A stretch of DNA of 64,000 nucleotides from Spirosoma lacussanchae. Its GTDB lineage: Bacteria > Bacteroidota > Bacteroidia > Cytophagales > Spirosomataceae. Position 1 is the first letter of the stretch. Every line of letters begins with the position of its first letter. The notes below the pieces were generated by a model, which saw only the letters and a list, made by a program, of their open reading frames with translations, was not told the origin of the DNA and did not search any database. The stretch is taken from positions 62,001 through 126,000 of the forward strand of contig NZ_SWJG01000011.1 of assembly GCF_005870035.1 (NCBI RefSeq), in the 5' to 3' direction. Made by a program: the position numbers and the translations under genes. Positions 1 to 8,538 of the stretch are shown here, piece after piece.

Positions 1-102
1 CTGCCCTGGAACCTGACCGACGAGATTACGCGCCAGCTGGCTTACATTCGCGATTGGGGCGGGCAGTTTGTTATTCCAATTCCTGAGCTGAGCATCCGGT
101 GA
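1..102 (+). CDS. C-terminal end of a sugar C-methyltransferase (partial)
   Basis: Only the last 33 codons and the stop are in the window; the gene starts upstream. The tail contains YIRDWGGQFVIPIPE, which matches my memory of the extreme C-terminus of SAM-dependent C-methyltransferases acting on nucleotide-linked sugars (NovU/TylCIII type, with a C-terminal Methyltransf_14 domain). The TGA stop overlaps the GTG start of the next gene, so the two are translationally coupled and probably serve the same sugar pathway. The identification rests on a short tail, so other members of the family are possible. Confidence 0.6.
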   Translation: MPWNLTDEITRQLAYIRDWGGQFVIPIPELSIR

Positions 103-956
103 ACAACGTAAAAACAGTTTTGGTAACGGGCGCTACCGGCTTTGTTGGCCGGCATGTCCTTGACCACCTGCTGACGATCGACGGCATCCGGGTCGTGGCT
201 ACGGCCCGGGCCGAGCCCGATCTGACCCAAAGTCCCTGGCTCAGGTCGGTTCCGTACATTCCATTCGACATGGCAACCGACCCGTCGGATACCGACTTGT
301 TCGACAGACTAGGCCGCCCCGATGCCGTTATTCACCTGGCCTGGCCGGGCCTGCCGGACTACCGATCGCCCCGGCATGTGGACACCTACTGGTTGCAGCA
401 GTACCGCTTCCTGACCAACCTGATCAGCCACGGCCTGACCAACCTGACCGTTACGGGCACCTGCCTGGAGTACGGCCTGCAAAGCGGCAGCCTCGCCGAA
501 GACCTGCCCACCCAGCCGACAACCGCCTACGGATTAGGCAAAGATACCCTCCGCAAAGCCCTTGATCAGTTTCTGACGGGCCGGGCGGTGTCGTTCAAGT
601 GGCTGCGGTTATTTTACATGTACGGAGCCGGTCAGAACCCCCGCTCGCTGCTGAGCCAGCTCGAAACGGCCGCGCTGCGGGGCGATTCGGTCTTCAACAT
701 GTCGGGGGGTGAACAGCTTCGCGACTATCTGCCGGTGACGGACGTGGCTCGCTATATTGTCAAAGCGGCCCTGCAAACCCGGGTTACCGGCCCGATCAAC
801 TGCTGCAGCGGCCAGCCCGTAGCCGTTCGGACATTTGTGGAACGGTTTATGCAGGAGCGTGGCTATATGCTCACCCTCAATTTAGGACATTACCCATATC
901 CCGACTATGAGCCGATGGCTTTCTGGGGTACTAATCAGAAACTGTTAACCCTATGA
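99..956 (+). CDS. NAD(P)-dependent epimerase/dehydratase (extended SDR)
   Basis: This 285-aa protein is an extended short-chain dehydrogenase of the nucleotide-sugar epimerase/dehydratase kind, cytoplasmic. The Rossmann motif GATGFVG is at residues 11-17 and the catalytic YxxxK is Y144-K148 (AYGLGK). Length suits the family. The start is GTG at 99, overlapping the upstream stop by 4 bases (GTGA). Its own stop overlaps the next ATG by 4 bases (ATGA), so it sits in a tightly coupled operon with a C-methyltransferase and a CmcI-like enzyme. The context points to the modification of an activated sugar for a surface glycan; substrate and exact reaction cannot be read from sequence. Confidence 0.85.
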   Translation: MNNVKTVLVTGATGFVGRHVLDHLLTIDGIRVVATARAEPDLTQSPWLRSVPYIPFDMATDPSDTDLFDRLGRPDAVIHLAWPGLPDYRSPRHVDTYWLQQYRFLTNLISHGLTNLTVTGTCLEYGLQSGSLAEDLPTQPTTAYGLGKDTLRKALDQFLTGRAVSFKWLRLFYMYGAGQNPRSLLSQLETAALRGDSVFNMSGGEQLRDYLPVTDVARYIVKAALQTRVTGPINCCSGQPVAVRTFVERFMQERGYMLTLNLGHYPYPDYEPMAFWGTNQKLLTL

Positions 957-1699
957 CTTCTATGACTGTCCCTGACCCCATTACCGAATTTCAGCACGAA
1001 TGCGCCGACCGTGTGGCGTCGTATCCCGAAAAAACGGACCTCGTAGCCGCGGCCCAGGCCTTCAACGTAGCCTCGAACCGGGAGAAATATTCGTATAATT
1101 TTTCCTGGATGGGCCGCCCCATCATTCAGTACCCGCAGGATATGATTGCCATGCAGGAACTGATCTGGCGGATTCAGCCCGATGTGCTGATCGAGACCGG
1201 TATTGCCCACGGCGGGTCACTGATTTATTACGCATCGCTGTTCGAGCTGATTGGCAAAGGTGAAGTCATCGGCATCGACATCGACATCCGCGCCCACAAC
1301 CGGCGCGAAATTGAGGCCCATCCGATGTTCAAACGGATTACGATGCTCGAAGGCTCGGCCGTAGACGAAGCGCTGGTGGCCGAGGTGGCCAGGCTGGTCG
1401 AAGGCAAACAAACCATCATGGTTTCGCTGGACTCTAACCATACCCACGAGCACGTACTGCGTGAGCTGGAGCTGTATTCGCCCTTCGTGACGGTTGGCTC
1501 GTACTGCGTCGTGTTCGATACCATTGTGGAAGACATGCCCGCGCAGATGTACGACCGGCCGTGGGATAAAGGCAATAACCCCAAAACCGCTGTCTGGGAA
1601 TTCCTGAAAACGAACCACAATTTCGAGATCGACCGCGCCATCGACAACAAACTGCTGATCTCCGTGGCGCCTGAAGGGTATCTGAAACGCGTCAGCTGA
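953..1699 (+). CDS. CmcI-like cephalosporin hydroxylase / sugar methyltransferase family protein
   Basis: This 248-aa protein belongs to the family annotated as cephalosporin hydroxylase or rhamnosyl O-methyltransferase (CmcI type), which has a SAM-methyltransferase fold. The nucleotide-binding segment VLIETGIAHGGSL begins near residue 78, and the acidic strand IGIDIDIRAHN follows near residue 105. In glycan clusters such proteins usually methylate or otherwise modify sugars rather than cephalosporins; that role is inferred from neighbours. The ATG overlaps the upstream TGA by 4 bases, and a second in-frame ATG lies three codons later. Confidence 0.8.
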   Translation: MTSMTVPDPITEFQHECADRVASYPEKTDLVAAAQAFNVASNREKYSYNFSWMGRPIIQYPQDMIAMQELIWRIQPDVLIETGIAHGGSLIYYASLFELIGKGEVIGIDIDIRAHNRREIEAHPMFKRITMLEGSAVDEALVAEVARLVEGKQTIMVSLDSNHTHEHVLRELELYSPFVTVGSYCVVFDTIVEDMPAQMYDRPWDKGNNPKTAVWEFLKTNHNFEIDRAIDNKLLISVAPEGYLKRVS

Positions 1700-1729
1700 T
1701 CGCCCCCCCGACCGGCCAACAGACCTCTC

Positions 1730-2968
1730 ATGAATCATAAGAAATTTACGATTGTCATCCCTACCCGCGAGCGGGCCGATACGCTGCAACACGCGCTACG
1801 GACCTGCACCACCCAGGATTACGACAACCTGACCATTCTTGTTTCGGACAACTGCAGCCGCGACAACACCCGTGAGGTCGTCGAGTCGGCCGGCGATCCG
1901 CGGGTTCGGTACCTCAACACGGGCACCCGGCTGAGCATGTCGCACAACTGGGAATTTGCGCTGGAACACGTCCAGGATGGATTCGTGACCTATCTCGGCG
2001 ATGACGACGGGCTGCTGCCCAACGCGGTAGCCGACTCCAGCGCTCTGCTGAACGAAACGGGGCTGTCGGCCATCAACATGAACCCGAATACGGACATGTA
2101 TCTCTGGCCGTCGTACTTCAAAAAACAGCAGGCCAATATGATGAAGGTCAGCTTTCAGAACGGGTACGAGATCCGCAACGGAAAAACGGAACTGCAGAAG
2201 CTGATGCGCTGCGAGCAGGAACACTCGCCCATTCCGTGCGTATACACGTCCTTTATCGATATGGCGGTGATCAACCAGGTCAAGCGCGTATCGACGCCGT
2301 TTTTCCGGTCGCAAATTCCCGACTCGTACTCGGCCGTGGCGCTGGCCAATGCCATCGGTGACTACGTCTACGCCAAACGGCGGTTGCGGCTCAACGGCAT
2401 CTCATCGCACAGTACGGGCTCGTCGCAGTTCAACTACGGTACCGATCAGAAAGCCGCCGACCTGTTTGCGAGCGAAGCCAGCATTCCGTTTCACCGCGAC
2501 CTGATTTATTCGGCTTCGTACAGCTATATGATCGCCGAAAACTTTCTGCAATCGTTCGATGCGGGTCTCAACCCCGACGAATGGCGGACCTTTGACCCGC
2601 TCCCGTTCATTGAAACGGCGCTCAAGGAAGCGAACACCCGGCTGAACAACCAGTATGACGGCATCATTGCGGCTACCCGACATTTTGCCAGCAAACGGGG
2701 CATCAGTACCGAAGCCGTAAACAGAATGATCGACGAAGCGCATACCCGTACGATCAACATCGTCTGGTACGACCTACAGCGCTACGCCCACCCGTTTCTA
2801 TTCTTCAACGCAGCGACCCACGGCGCCACCAACGTCTACGAAGCCAGTTTGCTCTACCAGAAAATCCGCGAGAATCCCCGCCAGTTTCTGCTGAAAGGAT
2901 CTACCTGGCGCAATATGTTCCAGATGGTCTTTGGAGAGGTACTGAACCGTTACAAGGTCGACAAATAA
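1730..2968 (+). CDS. Family 2 glycosyltransferase
   Basis: This 412-aa protein opens with a GT-A domain: FTIVIPTRERADTL at residues 6-19, the VSDNCSRDNT segment, and a DDD metal/nucleotide-binding motif at about residues 91-93 (LGDDDG). The C-terminal two thirds has no domain I recognise and no clear membrane span. It starts 30 bases after the CmcI-like gene and is the last plus-strand gene of the cluster. It probably transfers a sugar during assembly of the same surface glycan; donor and acceptor are unknown. Confidence 0.85.
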   Translation: MNHKKFTIVIPTRERADTLQHALRTCTTQDYDNLTILVSDNCSRDNTREVVESAGDPRVRYLNTGTRLSMSHNWEFALEHVQDGFVTYLGDDDGLLPNAVADSSALLNETGLSAINMNPNTDMYLWPSYFKKQQANMMKVSFQNGYEIRNGKTELQKLMRCEQEHSPIPCVYTSFIDMAVINQVKRVSTPFFRSQIPDSYSAVALANAIGDYVYAKRRLRLNGISSHSTGSSQFNYGTDQKAADLFASEASIPFHRDLIYSASYSYMIAENFLQSFDAGLNPDEWRTFDPLPFIETALKEANTRLNNQYDGIIAATRHFASKRGISTEAVNRMIDEAHTRTINIVWYDLQRYAHPFLFFNAATHGATNVYEASLLYQKIRENPRQFLLKGSTWRNMFQMVFGEVLNRYKVDK

Positions 2969-2981
2969 CCGGTCGCCGGTT

Positions 2982-4064
2982 TCAGGAGAACGAGCGGGGG
3001 CGCAGCAGCGCGTAGACCGGACGGGCTATGGCGGTACAGAACCTGCCGATCGACCCGCCCATTAGCTGACCGAACGGCAGGTCGGTCAGGCTGCCTTTCA
3101 TCAGTTGCGCGTCGGTAATACGCCGGGTGGTCTGGATGGCCCGGTGGTGGGCCCGGATGGCCTCCCGATGCCGCAGCAGATAGCCGTAGGTCCGGAACCG
3201 CGCCCGCAGATAGCCCCACCCTTTCAGCGCGTAGAGCCACATCAGCAGCTCCGTTACGGCCAGAGCCGGCACCAGCTGCCGACAGCTTTTCCTGGACAAG
3301 ATATGCAGCAGCGTCAGCAAGCGGTTACGCTCGAGGTAGTAGAACTTACTGGCCGACATACCCAGGGTATAATAATGGGTTATCACAGCCGCCGGTTCGC
3401 ACAGCAGCTCGAACCCCGCCAGCCGCGCCCGCATCGACAGCTCGGTATCTTCGAAATACATGAAGTAGGTTTCGTTGAAAGCACCGATGAGTTGCAATAC
3501 CGCCCGAGGGGCCAGCAAAGCCGCACCCGAGAGCAACGGGACCGGCTCAAGAGCGGTAAAGGTCGCAGCCGGCTGGTCGAGACCCCGGCAGGTAGTCAGG
3601 CCCGTATAGTTCATCTCGTTGCCGCAGGCGTTGATGCGCCCGTCGGGCTTCAGCAGCTTGGGCGTAATGAGGGCAGTGGGGTGCCGACGGGCGGTAGTCA
3701 TCAGTCGGTCCAGACAGTCGGGCGCCAGTTCCGTATCGGGGTTCAAAAAAAGTACCCGCTGGCCGCTGGCCTGGCTCAGTCCCAGGTTATTGCCCCCCGC
3801 GTAGCCCGAATTGGTCGGGTTGGACAGCAGCCGTACCGATGGGTATTCGGCTGTGATCCAGTCGGCCACCCCGTCGCGCCCGTGATTATCGACCACGATC
3901 AGCTCCATCGATACCGTTTCTGCCTGGGGTAGCAGAGTCGGTAAACAGCGTTTGAGGTCGGCCAGGCTGTCGTAAGACACCAGGATGATGCTCAGCTCCG
4001 GCTTGGTTTGAATCGCCACAGCTGCGGGGTTAGAGAGCGGTAACGGGTTCAGTGGGGACCGCAT
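2982..4064 (-). CDS. Family 2 glycosyltransferase, rhamnosyltransferase-like
   Basis: This 360-aa protein has the GT2 layout of WbbL-like rhamnosyltransferases: LSIILVSYDS at 24-33, VVDNHGRDG near 57-65, NSGYAGGNN near 85-93 and the DxE-type motif LNPDTE (D110, E112), then FMYFEDTELSMR. The C-terminal part is basic with a hydrophobic stretch that may touch the membrane. The ATG at 4064 overlaps the end of the DUF2304 gene by 35 bases; a GTG 10 bases past that stop is an alternative start. It is the final gene of a minus-strand operon that converges on the plus-strand glycan genes with a gap of only 13 bases. Confidence 0.85.
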   Translation of the reverse strand: MRSPLNPLPLSNPAAVAIQTKPELSIILVSYDSLADLKRCLPTLLPQAETVSMELIVVDNHGRDGVADWITAEYPSVRLLSNPTNSGYAGGNNLGLSQASGQRVLFLNPDTELAPDCLDRLMTTARRHPTALITPKLLKPDGRINACGNEMNYTGLTTCRGLDQPAATFTALEPVPLLSGAALLAPRAVLQLIGAFNETYFMYFEDTELSMRARLAGFELLCEPAAVITHYYTLGMSASKFYYLERNRLLTLLHILSRKSCRQLVPALAVTELLMWLYALKGWGYLRARFRTYGYLLRHREAIRAHHRAIQTTRRITDAQLMKGSLTDLPFGQLMGGSIGRFCTAIARPVYALLRPRSFS

Positions 4065-4434
4065 CGGCGCGGGTGGCCTGGTCGCGCAGGTGGCTAACTT
4101 CCTGCTTCAGATAAGCCATTTCCTGCGACAGGTCTTTGATCTGGTTCTGCAGGCGGGAGTTGACGACCGACAGGTGCACCAGGAAGACAATAATGGCAAA
4201 AATGGCCGCCAGAAAAATCAGCGAGGGCGGGTAGTATACGCCCAGCAACAGCGATATCTTCTCCAGCCCTTTGCGCCAGATCGCGAAAAAGATCAGGATG
4301 AACGTACAGAAAATCCATACGATTGAGTACTCCTCCCGCAGCCGGCCCCGAACAATGAGCCGGAAGATCATGATCATAAACAGCGTGGCGCCCAGCAGGC
4401 TGATCAGCTGAATAGTAACCGACAGTGATTCCAT
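4030..4434 (-). CDS. DUF2304 domain-containing small membrane protein
   Basis: This 134-aa protein has three hydrophobic spans (about residues 5-25, 37-55 and 66-90) followed by a charged heptad-like helix with Q/E/L periodicity at about 95-125. The layout fits DUF2304 proteins, which are commonly encoded beside polyprenyl-phosphate glycosyltransferases, as here (the next gene upstream is a DPM1-like GT2). A role as a membrane partner of that enzyme is inference from this recurrent pairing. It lies 3 bases after the upstream gene and overlaps the downstream GT2 gene. Confidence 0.75.
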   Translation of the reverse strand: MESLSVTIQLISLLGATLFMIMIFRLIVRGRLREEYSIVWIFCTFILIFFAIWRKGLEKISLLLGVYYPPSLIFLAAIFAIIVFLVHLSVVNSRLQNQIKDLSQEMAYLKQEVSHLRDQATRADAVPTEPVTAL

Positions 4435-4437
4435 ACA

Positions 4438-5190
4438 TCAGGTCAGGTTTAGGCTTCTCTTCCGATGAAGCCGGACGTATACGAACAGAATACCCAGCGT
4501 AACTTTAAGCATGTAATAGATAGCGTGGGTGTTGCTGATCGACGACACCCCGCCCTGCCGCTCCCGCATCTGAACGGGAACCTCCAGCATCTTCAGATCC
4601 GACAGCCCGAACTGAACGATGGCTTCGGGCTCGGGGTACTCATCCGGATAATAGCGGTTCACAACCGCCAGCGTTCGTCGGTTAAACGCCCGAAAGCCCG
4701 ATGTACTGTCGTGAATGGTTTGTTTAATGAGCCGCTGGTTCAGCCATCGGAAATACCGAATACCCAGCCGACGCATCGCCGATGACTGAAACCCTTCTCC
4801 GGTCAGAAACCGCGACCCGATCACCACATCGGCCCGCTGCTCGATCAGCGGTTGAAGAATGGTCATCAGCTCCTGCGCCGGGTGCTGCCCGTCGCCGTCC
4901 ATCTGTACGGCTATATCGTAGCCATGACGCCAGGCGTACCGGTAGCCCGTCTGCATGGCCCCGCCAATGCCCAGGTTTACGGGTAAGTCGAGATACAGGC
5001 AGTCGAGGGTTTTGAGTACGGCCAGTGTGTTATCGGTCGAGCAGTCGTTGATGGCCAGCACATCCAGCGCCAGACCATGCGTCGCCTTCATGCGGTTGAT
5101 GTCGGCAACAACGGCGGCCACGGCCGCTTCTTCGTTGAAACACGGCACGACAACCAGAATTCGGGGCGAAGCGGTCGATGCGTTAGTCAT
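4438..5190 (-). CDS. Polyprenyl-phosphate-type family 2 glycosyltransferase
   Basis: This is a 250-aa GT2 enzyme of the dolichyl/undecaprenyl-phosphate mannose synthase type. It shows ILVVVPCFNEE near the N-terminus, NDCSTDNT, the catalytic DGDGQHP motif, and GSRFL with a following amphipathic stretch. Such enzymes load a sugar onto a lipid carrier at the inner face of the cytoplasmic membrane. I chose the ATG at 5190 because it overlaps the upstream stop (ATGACTAA); a longer frame to 5214 would lie inside the upstream gene. The neighbouring DUF2304 gene and the polytopic GT-C-like protein upstream suggest a lipid-linked sugar transfer module. Confidence 0.85.
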   Translation of the reverse strand: MTNASTASPRILVVVPCFNEEAAVAAVVADINRMKATHGLALDVLAINDCSTDNTLAVLKTLDCLYLDLPVNLGIGGAMQTGYRYAWRHGYDIAVQMDGDGQHPAQELMTILQPLIEQRADVVIGSRFLTGEGFQSSAMRRLGIRYFRWLNQRLIKQTIHDSTSGFRAFNRRTLAVVNRYYPDEYPEPEAIVQFGLSDLKMLEVPVQMRERQGGVSSISNTHAIYYMLKVTLGILFVYVRLHRKRSLNLT

Positions 5191-7303
5191 TGATCTGGTA
5201 AATATGAATACCACCCAGGGCCGAAATTTCCTTCATACAGCGAATTTCGACCGGCTGCGGCTGCTTGTCGAAGATAACGTATTTCACGCCCAGTTTTTTG
5301 AACCGCGGGGAACAGGGGTCCATCGCCACCAGATAGCCGTCTTCGAAATTGTTGATCATGATAACCGAGTCGGGCTTCTGCGGGTCGATATACGAGTTGT
5401 ATACCGTATGGGCGTAGCGGTTGTAAGCCGAGTCGCGCTTCATCTGCGGGTCGAGCACCTGCGTAATGTTCCGGGCCGGTATGTATTTGACCCCACTGAG
5501 TAGCTTAACCCCCGTGGCGGTTACCAGATACGAGATGTACTGGCTGCCGTTAACCACCCAGCGGGCCGCGGGGTCGCGCTGCTGAATGTCTTTTACCGCC
5601 CGGTACAGCGCATGGTCTGTAATGGGCGACAGTCCTTTGGCAACGGGGTTCATGCGCAGGTTGGGCAGCAGAAACAATAAAATGCCAATGCAGAAAATGG
5701 CGGTTCGATAGGCCGGTTTCCACGTGGGCAGCAGCAGCACGCCCATGCCGATGAAAAACAGCATCGGTACAAACACCTGCCGCCACTTGAAGAACCCATC
5801 CGAGTCGGTGATGTTGAGTTGGGTAGCGTAGACCATGAACCCGACAACGGCCACAAACCCAATGGCCGTATAGAGCGCCTTCTCCCGGCGGTCGACCCTC
5901 GACAGAAAATACAGGTACACGACCGTCAGCATGACGTTGGCAATACCAAAAGGAACCTGCGTACGGCGAGTGGGGCTCATGCTCCAGAGCGACAGTTTGG
6001 CCAGCCACTCCGGGAATCCAATTTCGATCCAGACATACCCGATCAGCACCACCACGCTCAGCAGCACCAGCACCCAGTCGATCCGGCGGGTTTGCCAGAA
6101 CGAGACGGCCATAGCCGGAATAATAATCGGCGCAAACGTCAGATAGTGGGCTAGCTCGCAGCTGTTGAGCCATTTGGCCGGGAACTGCCGGTCGTTCATC
6201 TGCCAAGAGAAGTACTCCGAGAACCAGTTGCCGATGAAACCCGTGCCGCCCAACTCGCTCCGTTTACCGGGATATACCGTTCCCATGATGGCGTCGAGGG
6301 TGGGCTTGATGTCCTGATAGAAGGTCAGAAACGCAGCGCCCAGTAACACCAGGGTCATTGCGGCCGAACCGGCTTTTACGGGCCAGGCCGTCAGCATACG
6401 CCTGGCATCGAAGTTATTGAGCACATACCCGACCAGGATAGCCAGCAGCACGTAGCTCAGCGGCACCTGATAGGGCGGATACAGAATCAGCGCGTACACC
6501 ATCATCAGCCAGGCCAGCGCTACCGCACTGATCAGAATCGACTGCCAGCGGGTGCTGTACAGCAGGTACATAGCCGCTACGAAGATGAACCCCACCGCCC
6601 CAATCATGACCGCAGGACCGTAGACCCACGACTGCGTGCCGGACGAGAGCAGCAGCCAGACACCGCCGAATACCGACAGCCAGAAGTTATTACGCGTCAG
6701 CAGCAGGAACATGAACGAGGCCCCGAGCAACGCAAAGACAATAAAGAAACTATAGGTCCAGGCATAGCCCCGCTCCGCATCGAGCAGGAAGAAACCCCAG
6801 TTCTGCGGCTTGAACAGCTGGCTGAAGTGTTTGGCCGGCGCTACCAGTACGGGCGCTTTCTCCCCGCCAATCGTCTCGTTCTGGTCGGGCAGGCCGTTGT
6901 TCACCTGCGACAGCAGCCAGGGCGTGCTGACGGCGTAATCGTCCATCCGGATCTGCCGGGGCTCGCCCGAAATCAACCCCCGTTTGGGCGAGCTGCCGTC
7001 CGGAATCAGCTGGTTCCACATAGCTACCGAAACCGGGTGTATTTTAGCCAGGGTCAGCAGCACGAACAGGGCTGCGCAAACGCCCAGATACCATTTGAGC
7101 CGCTTGTCGAAGCGGATCAGCTCAAACGGGGCGCTGCCGTCAGACAGGGCCGCAGGCCGGGCCTGAGCAGCGGCAGGCTCATTGGCTGGCCCATTGGGTT
7201 CTGAACGAAGCCCGGCTGGTTGTACGGGTAATGGTGGCTGGGCAGGTCGGCTGGGCGAAGGCGTTGCCGGTCCACCGGACGACCCTTTCCTTTTTTTCGA
7301 CAT
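5183..7303 (-). CDS. Large polytopic membrane protein, possibly a GT-C-type glycosyltransferase
   Basis: This is a 706-aa protein with a Pro/Ala-rich basic cytoplasmic tail (about residues 1-65) and then many hydrophobic helices from about residue 72 to 570. A soluble C-terminal domain of about 130 residues ends the protein, including DPCSPRFKKLGVKYVIFD. The first periplasmic loop after helix 1 is long, as in GT-C enzymes that use lipid-linked sugar donors, and the neighbours (DPM1-like GT2, DUF2304) fit that. I do not recognise a named family, and the GT-C idea is inference. It is the first gene of the minus-strand glycan operon; the ATG lies 130 bases from the divergent flippase-like gene. 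Confidence 0.6.
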   Translation of the reverse strand: MSKKRKGSSGGPATPSPSRPAQPPLPVQPAGLRSEPNGPANEPAAAQARPAALSDGSAPFELIRFDKRLKWYLGVCAALFVLLTLAKIHPVSVAMWNQLIPDGSSPKRGLISGEPRQIRMDDYAVSTPWLLSQVNNGLPDQNETIGGEKAPVLVAPAKHFSQLFKPQNWGFFLLDAERGYAWTYSFFIVFALLGASFMFLLLTRNNFWLSVFGGVWLLLSSGTQSWVYGPAVMIGAVGFIFVAAMYLLYSTRWQSILISAVALAWLMMVYALILYPPYQVPLSYVLLAILVGYVLNNFDARRMLTAWPVKAGSAAMTLVLLGAAFLTFYQDIKPTLDAIMGTVYPGKRSELGGTGFIGNWFSEYFSWQMNDRQFPAKWLNSCELAHYLTFAPIIIPAMAVSFWQTRRIDWVLVLLSVVVLIGYVWIEIGFPEWLAKLSLWSMSPTRRTQVPFGIANVMLTVVYLYFLSRVDRREKALYTAIGFVAVVGFMVYATQLNITDSDGFFKWRQVFVPMLFFIGMGVLLLPTWKPAYRTAIFCIGILLFLLPNLRMNPVAKGLSPITDHALYRAVKDIQQRDPAARWVVNGSQYISYLVTATGVKLLSGVKYIPARNITQVLDPQMKRDSAYNRYAHTVYNSYIDPQKPDSVIMINNFEDGYLVAMDPCSPRFKKLGVKYVIFDKQPQPVEIRCMKEISALGGIHIYQIND

Positions 7304-7433
7304 GAGAGGCTACGGAAGGATTATTGTATGGATTGAGCGGTAACCGTAGTTACGCAAAAATCAAAACTACTAATACCGTGCCAGTTCTACCAGCTACGGG
7401 TTGTCTGTTTACAAATTTACCTAATTTGCCCGC

Positions 7434-8453
7434 ATGAAGAAGGCAATTATCCGGCAGATCATCCCGATTGGATTGGCCATCGGACTGCTGTGGTACGTGC
7501 TGAACGGCATTCCGCTTACCGATCTGGCCACTCAGTTCCGGCAGGCCGACAGTCGCTGGCTGGCCCTGGCGGGCGCGCTGGTTGTGGGGTTTCACCTGCT
7601 GCGGGCAGCCCGCTGGCAGCTGACACTCCAGGCACTGGGCTACCAACCCACCTTGTTCCGGACAGCGGTGGCGCTGCTGGCGGGGGCCATGGCGAGTATG
7701 ATCATTCCCGGCGCGGGTGAGCTGACCCGCTGCGGCACCCTTCAGCGCACCGACGGCGTGCCGCTGGCGCAAGGAATCGGATCGGTAGTGGCCGAACGCG
7801 TTATCGATATCCTGATGCTGGGCGTACTCATCGGGCTTACGCTACTCCTCGAGTTCAACCGGGCCGGTCAGTACCTGCTCGACCTGCTGGGGCCGTCGCT
7901 GGCCCGCTTTTCGAACCAGACCGGCACGGGCCTGTGGGTGGCGCTAGGCGTACTGACGGGGCTGGTTGCAGCCGGTCTGGTGTACTGGCTGGTCCGATCA
8001 CCGGCCATACGGCAGCATCGGCTGACGGCCCGGCTGCTGGGCGTTGGCCGCTCCGTGGGACAGGGGTTTCTGGGCATTGGCCGGCTCCGGCAGCCGGGTT
8101 TGTTTATCGGCCTGACGGTTCTTAGCTACGTCCTGATCGGGTCGGTTACCTACGTACTCTTCCTGGCCGCTGACCGAACCAGCGCCCTGCCGCCCACCGC
8201 AGCCCTGACGATCCTGACAGTTAGCTCGCTCGGAGGCCTGGCCGTACCGACGCAGGGCGGCCTGGGCACCTATCATTTTCTGGTTAGCCGGGTGCTGATG
8301 CTCTATGGCCTGAACGAGCCTGAGGGCGTTATCGTCGCTACGTTTATCCATGCCGTTCAGACCGGGTACTCCCTCCTGCTCAGCAGCATCAGCTTCCTGA
8401 TCGTGCCCGTACTGGTCCAGGCTCGCCCGCAGACCGATGGGCCGGATGGGTAA
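7434..8453 (+). CDS. Flippase-like (UPF0104/LPG synthase transmembrane domain) protein
   Basis: This 339-aa integral membrane protein has about eight hydrophobic helices and the hallmarks of the lysylphosphatidylglycerol-synthase transmembrane family (UPF0104/AglD-like): an early HLLRAARWQLTLQALGY segment, GAGELTRCG, and the late SSLGGLAVPTQGGLGTYHF segment. The catalytic C-terminal domain of MprF is absent, so it is the stand-alone membrane type, thought to move lipids or lipid-linked sugars. It is divergent from the glycan operon, which suits such a role; the substrate is unknown. Confidence 0.8.
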   Translation: MKKAIIRQIIPIGLAIGLLWYVLNGIPLTDLATQFRQADSRWLALAGALVVGFHLLRAARWQLTLQALGYQPTLFRTAVALLAGAMASMIIPGAGELTRCGTLQRTDGVPLAQGIGSVVAERVIDILMLGVLIGLTLLLEFNRAGQYLLDLLGPSLARFSNQTGTGLWVALGVLTGLVAAGLVYWLVRSPAIRQHRLTARLLGVGRSVGQGFLGIGRLRQPGLFIGLTVLSYVLIGSVTYVLFLAADRTSALPPTAALTILTVSSLGGLAVPTQGGLGTYHFLVSRVLMLYGLNEPEGVIVATFIHAVQTGYSLLLSSISFLIVPVLVQARPQTDGPDG

Positions 8454-8538
8454 GAAAACAGCGGGCTTACCGGCTGGGGCCACTATTTGTCGGTAGTCCG
8501 TCGTATATTGAAGCCCTATTTTTCAACAAATCCGTTCA

